DNA from: Verrucomicrobiota bacterium | GTDB taxonomy: Bacteria; Verrucomicrobiota; Verrucomicrobiia; CAIQCK01 | Reading direction: 5' to 3' | Length of the DNA stretch: 53,693 bases | NCBI GenBank assembly: GCA_016235595.1 | Contig: JACRJX010000031.1 | Location: forward strand, 1 to 53,693 | In this document: piece by piece, positions 26,779 through 35,169 of the stretch | Numbering within the stretch: the first letter of the stretch is position 1 | Layout: each line of letters opens with the position of its first letter | Position numbers and translations under genes: made by a program | The notes under the pieces: generated by a model | Told to the model about the DNA's origin: nothing | The model's input: the letters and a program-made list of their open reading frames with translations, nothing else | The model's database searches: none

Positions 26779-26808
26779 CAAGAGGCGACTCAAACGAGTC
26801 GCCTCTTG
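26779..26808. terminator. Bidirectional rho-independent terminator between trxB and a TIGR04073 gene
   Basis: A 13-base-pair perfect stem, CAAGAGGCGACTC / GAGTCGCCTCTTG, with loop AAAC. Read on the minus strand it is followed by TGTTTTTG, a good T-tract for the convergent TIGR04073 gene. On the plus strand the following bases are less T-rich (CTCGAACAATTTT), so it probably also serves trxB. Confidence 0.85.
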
Positions 26809-26834
26809 CTCGAACAATTTTAGTATTCCGCCGA

Positions 26835-27248
26835 CTATCGCGCTGGCTGCGAAGCAGACGTGGCTGCCGGCACCGTGACGTTGCCCTCGGCCGCGAGGTA
26901 ACCCCACGGATACTCCTGATCCATCGCCGGCTTGTAGTCGTTGATGGGGAATGGGAAGGTCAGAAACTCGTAGGTGCTGCAGAGATACCGGGCGCAGGTC
27001 ATCCCGAGACCCTTGGCAAAACCCACGGTCACTGCCATACCGGGGCCGTCGTTCACCGCAGACTGATACATCTGGTTGGGCAACTCCAGCCAGCCAAACG
27101 TGAGGCCGACGATGCCGCGGGTAAACTTTGCGCCTGCGGTCTGGTTATCAACCGTGGGAGGGGCTTCCGCCGCGAAGAGACTGGCCGCACCGAGGCTGAC
27201 AGCTCCAGCCAACGCCAACACTTTAAAGGTCAAAGACATCTTTTTCAT
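26835..27248 (-). CDS. TIGR04073-family exosortase-associated protein, copy 3
   Basis: 137 residues from 27248: a signal peptide (LTFKVLALAGAVSLGAASLFA), then the family core. Conserved blocks are FTRGIVGLTFGWLELPNQMY, GFAKGLGMTCARYLCSTYEFLTFPFPI and the hallmark YPWGY near the C-terminus. TIGR04073 proteins occur in bacteria with exosortase/PEP-CTERM sorting; their role is unknown. It is the last of three tandem paralogues, 44 bases after copy 2, with no promoter of its own visible. The C-terminal tail NVTVPAATSASQ resembles that of copy 2. Confidence 0.82.
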   Translation of the reverse strand: MKKMSLTFKVLALAGAVSLGAASLFAAEAPPTVDNQTAGAKFTRGIVGLTFGWLELPNQMYQSAVNDGPGMAVTVGFAKGLGMTCARYLCSTYEFLTFPFPINDYKPAMDQEYPWGYLAAEGNVTVPAATSASQPAR

Positions 27249-27292
27249 GGCATTCCGTTGGATATATTTGGGTTCGTTTCTGTTGTCCGAGA

Positions 27293-27679
27293 CTAGCGCA
27301 CAGGCGCGGCGGTCGTGGCAGGAACCGTGACTTCGCCTTCGCCGGTAAAGTAGCCCCAAGGATAGTCGGGCTTAAGGATCGAGTTATACTCGTCTGGCGC
27401 CGGAATCGGGAACGTCACCAAATCCCACACGCCAACCAGCGTGCGAACGACGACCATGCCGATGCCCTTGCCAAATCCAACCGTGGCACCCATGACCCAG
27501 CCGTTCTTGGTGCCTTCATCGTAAATGTTGCCCGGCAGCTCCAGCCAACTCATGGCACATCCGGCGATGCCACGTCCAAACTTGGTGGCAGCGTCTTGCG
27601 CTTGGGCTGTGCCTGGCAGACTCATTGCCATCACGCCAAGTCCCAAGACAACTGCGAATCCGATACTCTTCAATTTCAT
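27293..27679 (-). CDS. TIGR04073-family exosortase-associated protein, copy 2
   Basis: 128 residues with a strong GGAGG ribosome-binding site. The signal peptide is MKLKSIGFAVVLGLGVMAM (cleavage near AQA-QD). The core blocks are FGRGIAGCAMSWLELPGNIYD, GFGKGIGMVVVRTLVGVWDLVTFPIP and YPWGYFTGEGEVTVPA. Two glycine-rich, weakly hydrophobic stretches (VMGATVGFGKGIGMVVV) could associate with membrane. Middle member of the tandem triplet, with its own possible promoter at 27713-27740. Confidence 0.85.
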   Translation of the reverse strand: MKLKSIGFAVVLGLGVMAMSLPGTAQAQDAATKFGRGIAGCAMSWLELPGNIYDEGTKNGWVMGATVGFGKGIGMVVVRTLVGVWDLVTFPIPAPDEYNSILKPDYPWGYFTGEGEVTVPATTAAPVR

Positions 27680-27712
27680 GTTTTTGTTTCCTCCGTGTAA
27701 AATGACCGTGAC

Positions 27713-27740
27713 AGCCTAGTCAAAGACGCCAACAAGTCAA
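27713..27740 (-). promoter_or_regulatory. Possible promoter of TIGR04073 copy 2
   Basis: Minus strand: TTGACT (27735-27740), a 16-base spacer, TAGGCT (27713-27718), about 35 bases before the start codon of copy 2. The -10 box fits the loose TANNNT pattern of the other promoters in this window. Confidence 0.4.
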
Positions 27741-27770
27741 GCTTGCTGCATTAAATCGTCGCAAACCGGG

Positions 27771-28151
27771 CTATTTCTTCGTGGCAGACACCGGTGCTTT
27801 GTCCTCCCCGCCACCGAAATAACCCCAAGGATATTCCGGCTCGAGCACCGGTTCATATCCCGGCTGGATATCGAAGGGGAATGTGAAGAACTCGTAAACG
27901 CCGACCAAGCCCCGGAACGGCAGCATCACAATGCCTTTGGCAAAGCCTTTGGTCACGCCCATCAAACAACCTTCTTTCTTGCCCACATCTACCATGCAGC
28001 CGGGCAACTCCAAAAAGAAGAAGACCATCGATGCTGCGCCACGACATGCTTTGTCGCCCATGTCATAGGCGTGTGACGGAGTGGCCATCGTCATTGTCAG
28101 GAGTGCCACGCCACATACGATGCTCCAACCCAATGTTTTCGCTGGCTTCAT
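27771..28151 (-). CDS. TIGR04073-family exosortase-associated protein, copy 1
   Basis: 126 residues from 28151, set by a perfect GGAGG ribosome-binding site. The signal peptide is TLGWSIVCGVALLTMTMATPSH (cleavage near SHA-YD). Core: CRGAASMVFFFLELPGCMVD, GVTKGFAKGIVMLPFRGLVGVYEFFTFPFD and YPWGYFGGG. It differs from the other copies by three cysteines in the mature protein and lacks the VTVPA tail. First of the triplet, behind a good promoter at 28197-28225. Confidence 0.85.
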   Translation of the reverse strand: MKPAKTLGWSIVCGVALLTMTMATPSHAYDMGDKACRGAASMVFFFLELPGCMVDVGKKEGCLMGVTKGFAKGIVMLPFRGLVGVYEFFTFPFDIQPGYEPVLEPEYPWGYFGGGEDKAPVSATKK

Positions 28152-28196
28152 AGTTGACCTCCAAGAACGCGCTCCTTCAGTTAAGACCGGGCACAG

Positions 28197-28225
28197 ACAA
28201 TACCGGTCACCCCTGCAACCGTCAA
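28197..28225 (-). promoter_or_regulatory. Promoter of the TIGR04073 gene triplet
   Basis: Minus strand: TTGACG (28220-28225), a 17-base spacer, TATTGT (28197-28202), about 45 bases upstream of the copy 1 start codon. It lies between the 3' end of the ferredoxin oxidoreductase run and copy 1, which marks the two as separate transcription units. Confidence 0.55.
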
Positions 28226-28300
28226 GCATTCAACACCCTTCGATTGCCCACGCCACGGCTCTCCACGACGCCCTGCCCTGCCCCGATCTATTCGGGCCCG

Positions 28301-29272
28301 TCACTTCAGCCGGGCAAACGTCTTCTGCAGGCAGGCAAGCGGCTCAGCGCCACCAGTGGCGGCGCGGGCGTTGTCAATCAGTTGCTGCTCGCGGTCATTT
28401 TTCGCAGGTTCCTTGACGGCGTAGAAGACACCAAAAACACCCGGGAACGGCAGCGACGCCAGCTTGTACGCAGCCGCTTCGTCGCTTGGGTCGTGCCGCT
28501 TCTCATCCTCCGGCGTGCCGTCGTTCTTTTTCTCCTCGATGATCGTAAACTGTCCGCCTTTGCGCGGGTTGGCGTCGTCGAACGCGCCGGGATGGAACTC
28601 CACGCATTCGCTGAGGCACTCGATGACCGAGAACCCCCTGTGATCCATCGCCCGCTCCATCACCTGCAACATATGCTGCGGGTTGCTGTGGCTGGTGCGG
28701 GCAACAAACGTCGCGCCCGCCGCAAGCAGTTTCTGCATCGGGTTCGTGGGGATGTCAATCGACCCCGTTGGATCTGTTTTGCTTTTGAAACCCATCGGCG
28801 AGGTCGGCGAGGTCTGCTTTTTCGTCAGACCGTAAACCATGTTGTCCATGACAACCAATGTCATGTGAATGTTCTTACGCGCCGCGTGCTCCAAGTGGTT
28901 GCCACCAATGGAATACGAGTCACCGTCGCCGCTGAACACGACCACATGGAGGTCCGGCCGGCTCAACGATAACCCGCTCGCAAACGCCACCGCCCGGCCG
29001 TGAATGAAATGCACACCATGCGCCTGCACGAAGTAAGGAAACCGGCTCGAACAACCAATGCCGGAAACCGTGACGATCTTCTCGCGCGGAATCTGGCGGC
29101 GTTCGCAAAGCCGGAAGTAGGTGTCCAACACCGTGTAGTCGCCACAGCCGGGGCACCACGTCGGACGGTCGCTCCTGAGGTCCACCTTCTTGTAAGGCGT
29201 TGACTGGCCGGGCTGGGCTGGCGCTGCGACTACTGCCGCACCGGAAGCAGGATTGATGGTTGTATCACTCAT
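28301..29272 (-). CDS. korB: 2-oxoacid:ferredoxin oxidoreductase beta subunit (two-subunit type)
   Basis: The beta subunit binds thiamine diphosphate and an Fe-S cluster. 323 residues from 29272 (MSDTTINPASG). It shows WCPGCGDYTVL with two cluster cysteines, GIGCSSRFPYF, and the thiamine motif GDGDSYSIGGNHLEHAARKN, then NNMVYGLTKKQTSPTSP-type substrate residues. The tail AYKLASLPFPGVFGVFYAVKE is typical of the KorB of two-subunit enzymes. It lies 46 bases after its alpha partner, which carries the fused gamma domain. Probable reaction: 2-oxoglutarate (or pyruvate) + CoA + oxidised ferredoxin to acyl-CoA + CO2 + reduced ferredoxin. Confidence 0.9.
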   Translation of the reverse strand: MSDTTINPASGAAVVAAPAQPGQSTPYKKVDLRSDRPTWCPGCGDYTVLDTYFRLCERRQIPREKIVTVSGIGCSSRFPYFVQAHGVHFIHGRAVAFASGLSLSRPDLHVVVFSGDGDSYSIGGNHLEHAARKNIHMTLVVMDNMVYGLTKKQTSPTSPMGFKSKTDPTGSIDIPTNPMQKLLAAGATFVARTSHSNPQHMLQVMERAMDHRGFSVIECLSECVEFHPGAFDDANPRKGGQFTIIEEKKNDGTPEDEKRHDPSDEAAAYKLASLPFPGVFGVFYAVKEPAKNDREQQLIDNARAATGGAEPLACLQKTFARLK

Positions 29273-29318
29273 GACATCTTGAATTCTTGAAGCTGAAAAA
29301 CCGGGTTCCGTCCTTTGT

Positions 29319-31124
29319 CTAGCAAGTCTGTGCGCGCACCGCTTCAAGGATTTCGCTGACCTTGAAGCTCAGTCCGTCAGTCTTGTTGATGCTCCCAATG
29401 CGCGGGTTGCAGTAACGGCTGCGAAGGAGAGCCGCCAACTGACCGTAGCCGTAGAGTCCACTGTCGTTGTTCTCGACCACCAGAATGCGTTTGAACCGAT
29501 TGAAGATCTCGTCGAGGCCCGGCGGCAGTGGACTCAGGTAACGAATGCAAAGCACCGACAGCGGCTGTCCGTCGGCCGTGGATTTCTCCACCGCCTCGCG
29601 CGATGGGCCATAAGCGGAGCCCCAACTCACCAGCAGCGTGTCGCCCTTGGCCGGCCCCAGCACCTTCGGTGTCGGCAGTGTTTCCGCAAGCTTCTGCAGC
29701 TTGCGGCGGCGCTTGGCGGTCATCATCGTATGGAACCTTGGGTCCTCGCCGGGATGCCCCGCTTCGTTGTGTTCCAGACCGGTGAGAATCGGATAATTGT
29801 GGTTGGCAATCGGCGTGCCCGGCGCCGGGTGATGTGGAATGCCGTCCGGTGTATCTTCGTAAGGCTTGAACTCCGAACCGCGGGGCGTGAGATCAATGGG
29901 CATCTCCCGCACGATCTTGTCCAGGTCCGGTTCCTCAAACGCTTCCACGCGAAACCCGATCGCTTGGTCGCTCAGGATGATGACCGGACAGCTGTATTTG
30001 CGCGCGAGATCCACAGCTTCGATACTGCTGTAGAACGCGTCTTCCACGTCGGTCGGCGCCAGAACAATACGCGGGCAATCGCCGTGTCCACCGAAGATCG
30101 CGATATTCAGATCGCTCTGCTCCATCTTCGTCGGCAGGCCGGTGGACGGGCCGCCGCGCTGCACGTCAATCACCACCAGCGGAATCTCCGCCATCACCGC
30201 CCAACCAATCCCCTCGGTCTTCAGAGCCAACCCCGGTCCGCTGGTGCTCGTTACGGCCACGCGCCCGCCATAACTGGCGCCAATCGCCGCGCAGACCGCC
30301 GCAATCTCATCCTCGGCTTGCAGAAAAATGCCCCCGTATTTCGGCAACTCTGCCCGCAGGATCTCCATGATCTGGCTCGACGGCGTAATCGGATACGCTG
30401 CGCCAAAGCGCACGCCCGCGGCGATCAACCCGTAGGCCATCGCCTGGTTGCCCGCCATCACCACCAACGGGCGGCCGCTACGCCGCTCGTTCGGGATGAA
30501 CCGGAAATTCTGTCCCATCCGGCCGATGTCAAAACCGTAGCCGGCGCGGAACGCATTGAACGTCGCCTCCATCGTGCCCGCCTCGCGCTTGACGCCCCAA
30601 GCCTTCAGCATCGCCTCCAGCTTCACCGTGTCCAAGTCGAACATCCGCGCGAGCAGACCAAGCAGGAACATGTTCTTGCCCTTGTCGTGCCCCTTGCCGC
30701 CAATCGCCTCGATGGTCAGCGCCGTCATGGGCACACCGACATAGGTGAACCGCTTGTCATCCAGATTTGGTTCTACATGGTCCGTGTCATAGATCAGCAC
30801 CCCGCCCTTGCGCAGCACGCCGAGATGTTTGTCGTAGGAGTGCTGATAGAACGCCACCAACACATCCACCTCGTCGCCCACCGTCAACACCTCGCCCGAA
30901 CCAATCCGCACCTGATAGATGGACGGCCCGCCACTGATCGTCGCGGGGATCGTCATGTAGCTCATGACCTCCTGCGCGCTGCGGCCGCTGAACCGCGCCA
31001 GCAGTTCGCCTACGGTCTGAATTCCATCTTGCGAGTTGCCCGCAATGCGGATCACCGCGTCCTTGATGGGAACCATGTTCGTCGTAGCCGCCGAGCCGTC
31101 GTTTGAATCGCTCATATTACTCAT
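29319..31124 (-). CDS. korA: 2-oxoacid:acceptor oxidoreductase alpha subunit with fused gamma domain
   Basis: About 600 residues from 31124; ATGs at 31124 and 31115 are both possible, and the longer frame upstream has no homology. Residues ~15-190 are the gamma domain (AGNSQDGIQTVGELLARF, EVDVLVAFYQHSYDKHLGVLRKGGVLIYD). From ~215 comes the alpha pyrimidine-binding domain (AAYPITPSSQIME, FLQAEDEIAAVCAAIGASYGG, TSTSGPGLALKTE, DVQRGGPSTGLPTKMEQSDL), then the C-terminal alpha domain (VSWGSAYGPSREAVEK). This is the two-subunit KorA layout. It follows the four-subunit enzyme genes after a 195-base gap. Confidence 0.92.
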   Translation of the reverse strand: MSNMSDSNDGSAATTNMVPIKDAVIRIAGNSQDGIQTVGELLARFSGRSAQEVMSYMTIPATISGGPSIYQVRIGSGEVLTVGDEVDVLVAFYQHSYDKHLGVLRKGGVLIYDTDHVEPNLDDKRFTYVGVPMTALTIEAIGGKGHDKGKNMFLLGLLARMFDLDTVKLEAMLKAWGVKREAGTMEATFNAFRAGYGFDIGRMGQNFRFIPNERRSGRPLVVMAGNQAMAYGLIAAGVRFGAAYPITPSSQIMEILRAELPKYGGIFLQAEDEIAAVCAAIGASYGGRVAVTSTSGPGLALKTEGIGWAVMAEIPLVVIDVQRGGPSTGLPTKMEQSDLNIAIFGGHGDCPRIVLAPTDVEDAFYSSIEAVDLARKYSCPVIILSDQAIGFRVEAFEEPDLDKIVREMPIDLTPRGSEFKPYEDTPDGIPHHPAPGTPIANHNYPILTGLEHNEAGHPGEDPRFHTMMTAKRRRKLQKLAETLPTPKVLGPAKGDTLLVSWGSAYGPSREAVEKSTADGQPLSVLCIRYLSPLPPGLDEIFNRFKRILVVENNDSGLYGYGQLAALLRSRYCNPRIGSINKTDGLSFKVSEILEAVRAQTC

Positions 31125-31319
31125 GAAAAGGCTCAATAAACCGAACCTGATGCGTCGAACAATACGCTTTAACTTCTCACGGCCCAAGCCAATAAGCCGG
31201 AACTGGAATCGCCAGACAGAAGCACACGCGCCCCACCCTGTCAAACACACCGCCCCCATCCATTCTCGAAGCACGAATCTGCGGTTCGCCCAACGATCCA
31301 ACTATTTCTGCGCCGGCTT

Positions 31320-31877
31320 CTAATTCTGCTTCGCGATCAACTCGCGGCCGAAATCGTAACCGCGCCGCAACGCACGAAGGTTGAGGTCCTGCGTGCCTTT
31401 CGGAACAGAATCGAGCACCGCTTTCTCGACAGAGCCATAGGCAATCAATTCACTGACGCCAGCAAAGAAGCCGACCATGACGATGTTCAACACAAGCCGG
31501 CGACCGAGCTCTTCAGCAAAGCGAGTAGCGGGAATCCCCAGCGCACGTGTGCCGGCAGGCAGCGGCGGCAGCTTGGCAACCAACTCACGCTCGTAGAGCA
31601 GCAGCCCATCCGGCTTCATCTGCGGCGCGAACTGCGTCGCCGCGTCCTGCGACATCAGCACCAGCATGTCGGGTTGCTTGATGTAGGGATAGCCGATCGG
31701 CTCGTCGGAAACCATCACCTGCGCACTGCACGCGCTGCCGCGCGCCTCCGGGCCAAATCCCTGAATGAGCGTGGCGTGTTGTCCGTCGTAGATCGAGGCC
31801 GCCTTGCCAATAATCATACCGCAGAGAATCACTCCCTGACCGCCGAGACCACCCACACGGATTTCAGTCTTAGGCAT
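31320..31877 (-). CDS. korC: 2-oxoacid:ferredoxin oxidoreductase gamma subunit
   Basis: 185 residues. The start at 31877 has a perfect GGAGG site and overlaps the end of the beta gene by 8 bases. Family blocks are IRVGGLGGQGVILCGMIIGKA, SYGPEARG-like GFGPEARGSACSAQVMVSDEPI, and LNIVMVGFFAGVS. The gamma subunit, with alpha, forms part of the CoA-binding face of the complex. It is the last gene of the four-subunit set korD-korA-korB-korC. Confidence 0.92.
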   Translation of the reverse strand: MPKTEIRVGGLGGQGVILCGMIIGKAASIYDGQHATLIQGFGPEARGSACSAQVMVSDEPIGYPYIKQPDMLVLMSQDAATQFAPQMKPDGLLLYERELVAKLPPLPAGTRALGIPATRFAEELGRRLVLNIVMVGFFAGVSELIAYGSVEKAVLDSVPKGTQDLNLRALRRGYDFGRELIAKQN

Positions 31878-32778
31878 GGTTGCCTCCGTAGCGTTGATAT
31901 TTGTCGCCAAAGTGTCCGGTGAAATGATTGTTCATGGAGTCCAACCACGTGGGGCGCTCGCGGTCCACGAATTTGCCAACCACGATGTCGCCTTGGAACG
32001 TCAGGCCTATGTCTTTCGTGCTCGCGCCGTGTTTGACCACGCTCTTCTCCTTGAAATACTTGAGCTGGTCAACGCCGTCGCCGAGTTTGTTGCGCCGCGA
32101 GTAAAGCGTCGGGCACGGCGCCATCGCTTCAATGAACACGAAGCCCTTCTTGGCCAACCCTTCCTTCATCGCACGAGCGAGTTGTTTGACGTGGAAGACC
32201 GTCCAGCGCGCCACATAGACCGCGCCGCAAGCGTCAGCGATGAACGGCAGGTTGAACGAATCCTCGAAATTGCCGAACGGCATCGTGGACACCGTTGCGC
32301 CACGCGGCGTGGTGGGCGCGACCTGGCCGCCTGTCATGCCGTAAGTGTGGTTGTTCACGCAGACCACCATGATGTCCATATTCCGGCGCGCGGCGTGGAA
32401 GAAATGGTTGCCGCCGATGGCGAAGAGGTCGCCGTCGCCGGAATAAACGATCACCTTCAACTCCGGGTTCGCCAGCTTCAGCCCCGTCGCAAACGGAATT
32501 GGCCGGCCGTGCGTCGTGTGGAATGAATCCAGGTTCATGTAGCCCGCCACGCGGCCCGTGCAACCGATGCCGGAGACGATGGCAACCTTGTTCAAGTCGA
32601 GGCCGGATTCCTGCAAGCCGCGGACGAAACAGTTCACGGACGTGCCAATGCCGCAACCCGGACACCAGATGTGCGGAATGCGGTCCTTGCGCAGGAACGG
32701 CATCACCGGATTATCCACCGCGACATCCGGCGTCGGCAGATTGCCGCACGTCTCGGCGATGCAACTTTGATCACTCAT
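31870..32778 (-). CDS. korB: 2-oxoacid:ferredoxin oxidoreductase beta subunit (four-subunit type)
   Basis: 302 residues. The true start is the ATG at 32778, with GGAGG and a 4-base overlap with the alpha gene; the frame extends a further 67 codons upstream without homology. Blocks are IWCPGCGIGTSVNCF (cluster cysteines), GIGCTGRVAGYMN, the thiamine motif GDGDLFAIGGNHFFHAARRN and NNHTYGMTGGQVAPTTP. It is a paralogue of the beta subunit at 28.3-29.3 kb but lacks that protein's long C-terminal tail. Part of the four-subunit 2-oxoacid oxidoreductase. Confidence 0.92.
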   Translation of the reverse strand: MSDQSCIAETCGNLPTPDVAVDNPVMPFLRKDRIPHIWCPGCGIGTSVNCFVRGLQESGLDLNKVAIVSGIGCTGRVAGYMNLDSFHTTHGRPIPFATGLKLANPELKVIVYSGDGDLFAIGGNHFFHAARRNMDIMVVCVNNHTYGMTGGQVAPTTPRGATVSTMPFGNFEDSFNLPFIADACGAVYVARWTVFHVKQLARAMKEGLAKKGFVFIEAMAPCPTLYSRRNKLGDGVDQLKYFKEKSVVKHGASTKDIGLTFQGDIVVGKFVDRERPTWLDSMNNHFTGHFGDKYQRYGGNHA

Positions 32779-33941
32779 CGGGCAACCTCCAAAATCTTGT
32801 TCAGAATCTCTTGCGGCTCGTGCACCGTGCCGCCGGCGTGGGGCACGGAAATCACGCGGGTCTTGCCAGCCGCGGCGCGTTCCACTTCGAGCACCATCTG
32901 GCCCATATTCAGTTCCGGCACCACAAACGCTTTCACGCGCGGGGCGAGTTGCTGGATCACACTTGCCGGGAACGGCCACGTGATCACCATCCGCAAATGC
33001 CCCACCTTCAATCCCTGCTTGCGCGCCTGCTCGATCGCCGGTCCCGACACGCGCGAGGTGATGCCGAATGACACCACCACGATCTCCGCGTCCTCGAGAT
33101 GCTCGCCGCGCACATCAATCAGCTTCTCGCGGTTGTTGCGGATCTTCCCCAGCAACCGATCCATCATCTTCTTCTGCGCGGGCGGGTTCATCGCCGGATA
33201 ACCGCGCTCGTCGTGGGTCAGGCCCGTGATGTGAATTCTGTGACCGTCGCCGGCCTTCACCATCTCCGGCACCATGTCGCCGTCCGCCGCATAGGGTTTG
33301 TATTGCCCCGGCGGCTTGCTCGTCCAACGCCGCTCCATCACCTCGATGGCCGAAGCTTCGGGAATCACCACCCGCTCCGTCATGTGCCCCACCACCTCAT
33401 CCATCATGAAAAACACCGGCACGCGATACATCTCGGCGAGATTGAACGCCTTGATCATCAGGTCGAAACACTCCTGTGGCGAGTTCGGCGACAACGCAAT
33501 CATCTCATAGTCGCCGTGCGAACCCCACCGCACCTGCATCATGTCCGCCTGCGCCGGCAACGTCGGCAGACCCGTGGACGGACCGCCGCGTTGCACATCC
33601 ACAAACACGCACGGCGTCTCGGTGATCGCCGCGTAACCAATGTGCTCCATCATCAGAGACAAACCGGGGCCGGAGGTGACCGTCATCACCTTCTTGCCCG
33701 CCCAAGCCGCGCCGAGGATGGCGATGGACGACGCGATCTCGTCCTCCATCTGGATGAACACTCCCCCGATGAGCGGGATACGATGGGCAAAGCGCTCCAC
33801 GACCTCGGTGGACGGCGTGATCGGGTAACCCGCCACAAACCGGCAGCCTGCCGCCAGCGCGCCTTCGCACGCCGCGTGGTCGCCGTCCATAAAATGGTTC
33901 CCGGTGAGAACTCCCTTGGGGTCAGCCTTCGTCAGATTCAT
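32775..33941 (-). CDS. korA: 2-oxoacid:ferredoxin oxidoreductase alpha subunit (four-subunit type)
   Basis: 388 residues, the standard length of an unfused alpha subunit. Blocks are GNHFMDGDHAACEGALAAGC, AGYPITPSTEVVE, QMEDEIASSIAILGAAWAG, TSGPGLSLMMEHIGYA, DVQRGGPSTGLPTLPAQAD and a C-terminal VVSFGITSRVSGPAIEQAR. The missing gamma part is supplied by korC two genes on. It overlaps korB by 4 bases and begins 22 bases after korD. The 2-oxoglutarate preference is inferred from the KorDABC gene order; a branched-chain oxoacid substrate is possible. Confidence 0.92.
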   Translation of the reverse strand: MNLTKADPKGVLTGNHFMDGDHAACEGALAAGCRFVAGYPITPSTEVVERFAHRIPLIGGVFIQMEDEIASSIAILGAAWAGKKVMTVTSGPGLSLMMEHIGYAAITETPCVFVDVQRGGPSTGLPTLPAQADMMQVRWGSHGDYEMIALSPNSPQECFDLMIKAFNLAEMYRVPVFFMMDEVVGHMTERVVIPEASAIEVMERRWTSKPPGQYKPYAADGDMVPEMVKAGDGHRIHITGLTHDERGYPAMNPPAQKKMMDRLLGKIRNNREKLIDVRGEHLEDAEIVVVSFGITSRVSGPAIEQARKQGLKVGHLRMVITWPFPASVIQQLAPRVKAFVVPELNMGQMVLEVERAAAGKTRVISVPHAGGTVHEPQEILNKILEVAR

Positions 33942-33963
33942 GAATAACAGTCAGAACGAACGT

Positions 33964-34251
33964 TCAAGCAGCCCGTGCGGCCGCGCGCTGGGCCTCGATG
34001 CGCTTCTCCAAATCCTTTAGCCGCACGCCGAAGATGGCGAAGTCCGGGCAATACGCCCCGCACAAGTCACAGCCCGAACAATCCTCCGGCCGCGCCAGCA
34101 CCGGGTAGTGATAGCCCTTCGCGTTGAAGTCCTTCGAGAACTCGATGCACTTCGACGGACAAAAATCTATGCAATAAGAACAGCCCTTGCAGACTTCCGT
34201 CCGCACAAAAACCGTTCCGCGTGCCTGTTTCGCTGGAATTGAATCAGCCAT
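33964..34251 (-). CDS. korD: Two-[4Fe-4S] ferredoxin subunit of the oxidoreductase
   Basis: 95 residues. Two complete cluster motifs, CKGCSYCIDFCP and CSGCDLCGAYCP, each C-x2-C-x2-C-x3-C-P, hold two [4Fe-4S] clusters that carry electrons from the beta subunit to free ferredoxin. The C-terminus is a charged helix (RLKDLEKRIEAQRAAARAA). First gene of the six-gene run. A TTGACT hexamer at 34313-34318 (minus strand) could be a -35 box, but no convincing -10 follows. The ~200 bases upstream to thrH hold nothing else recognisable. Confidence 0.93.
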   Translation of the reverse strand: MADSIPAKQARGTVFVRTEVCKGCSYCIDFCPSKCIEFSKDFNAKGYHYPVLARPEDCSGCDLCGAYCPDFAIFGVRLKDLEKRIEAQRAAARAA

Positions 34252-34459
34252 AGTCAAACGGGTACCTAACCTGCAATTTTTGGAGCGCACACTCTGTACA
34301 GACAGGCGCCAAAGTCAAGCGTGCAGTCGGAAGTCGCGGGCCGCGCCGATCCGGAAAGTTCGTCGCGGCCGACCCCGGGTGACTCGAAGGTGGAATCGCA
34401 CCCCGCCACGCCGTGACGGGAAATGTGATAATGATGTCTTCCCACTCCCCCAGAAACCT

Positions 34460-35062
34460 CTACATCGCCTTCCGGATCAACTTCAGCAACTCGTCGTAAG
34501 CCTCCACCGCCTTGAACTGCGGGAATTGCTTCTTCACGTTCTCTGGCGCGTGGAACAGAAACCCCACGTGCGCCTCGACCAACATCAGCGTGTCGTTGAA
34601 CGAATCGCCAACCGAGATCACGTTGTAGTTGAGCAGCTTCAGCGCGGCCACCGTGCGCTGCTTCTGTTCTGGGATGCGCAGCGCGTAGTTCACAATGCGG
34701 TCGTTCTCCACCACCAACCGGTGGCAGAACAGCGTCGGCCACTCCAGTTGCCGCATCAGAGGCTGCGCAAATTGCTCGAACGTGTCCGAGAGAATCAGCA
34801 CCTGTGTCTGCGACCGCAATTCCCGCAGAAACTCCAGCGCCCCCTCCAACGGCCGCAACGTCCCGATCACCGCCTGGATGTCCGAGAGCTTCAGGCCATG
34901 CCGGTCCAGGATCGCCAGCCGCCCGCGCATGAGCTTGTCGTAATCAGGCTCATCCCGCGTCGTCCGGCGCAACTCCGCGATGCCGGTCTTCTCGGCCACG
35001 GCGATCCAGATTTCCGGCGTCAACACGCCTTCCATGTCCAATGTCACAATTGACTGCTTCAC
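34460..35062 (-). CDS. thrH: Phosphoserine phosphatase / homoserine phosphotransferase ThrH
   Basis: HAD-family enzyme that dephosphorylates phosphoserine and can pass the phosphate to homoserine. 200 residues as in ThrH. The nucleophile motif is LDMEGVLTPEIW (D9, with E11 replacing the second Asp, as in ThrH). Then ILSDTFEQFAQPLM with the HAD serine/threonine region, and VISVGDSFNDTLMLVEA with the metal-binding aspartates. The start codon is GTG. It may bypass SerB or ThrB; neither is in this window. It stands alone, with the kor run downstream on the same strand after ~200 bases. Confidence 0.9.
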   Translation of the reverse strand: MKQSIVTLDMEGVLTPEIWIAVAEKTGIAELRRTTRDEPDYDKLMRGRLAILDRHGLKLSDIQAVIGTLRPLEGALEFLRELRSQTQVLILSDTFEQFAQPLMRQLEWPTLFCHRLVVENDRIVNYALRIPEQKQRTVAALKLLNYNVISVGDSFNDTLMLVEAHVGFLFHAPENVKKQFPQFKAVEAYDELLKLIRKAM

Positions 35063-35169
35063 GCCGGTATAATTTCAGGAATTTCTTTTCATGTCCAGTC
35101 CCTCCCAATTTCATCGACTCAATGACAGCCCGGTTCTAGACTTTGAGTTGTGATGCAAATGGGAGTGGA

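Noticed and set aside
28281..28297. Hairpin CCCGA/TCGGG after the two-subunit korB stop
   Set aside because: Five base pairs and no T-tract on the minus strand.
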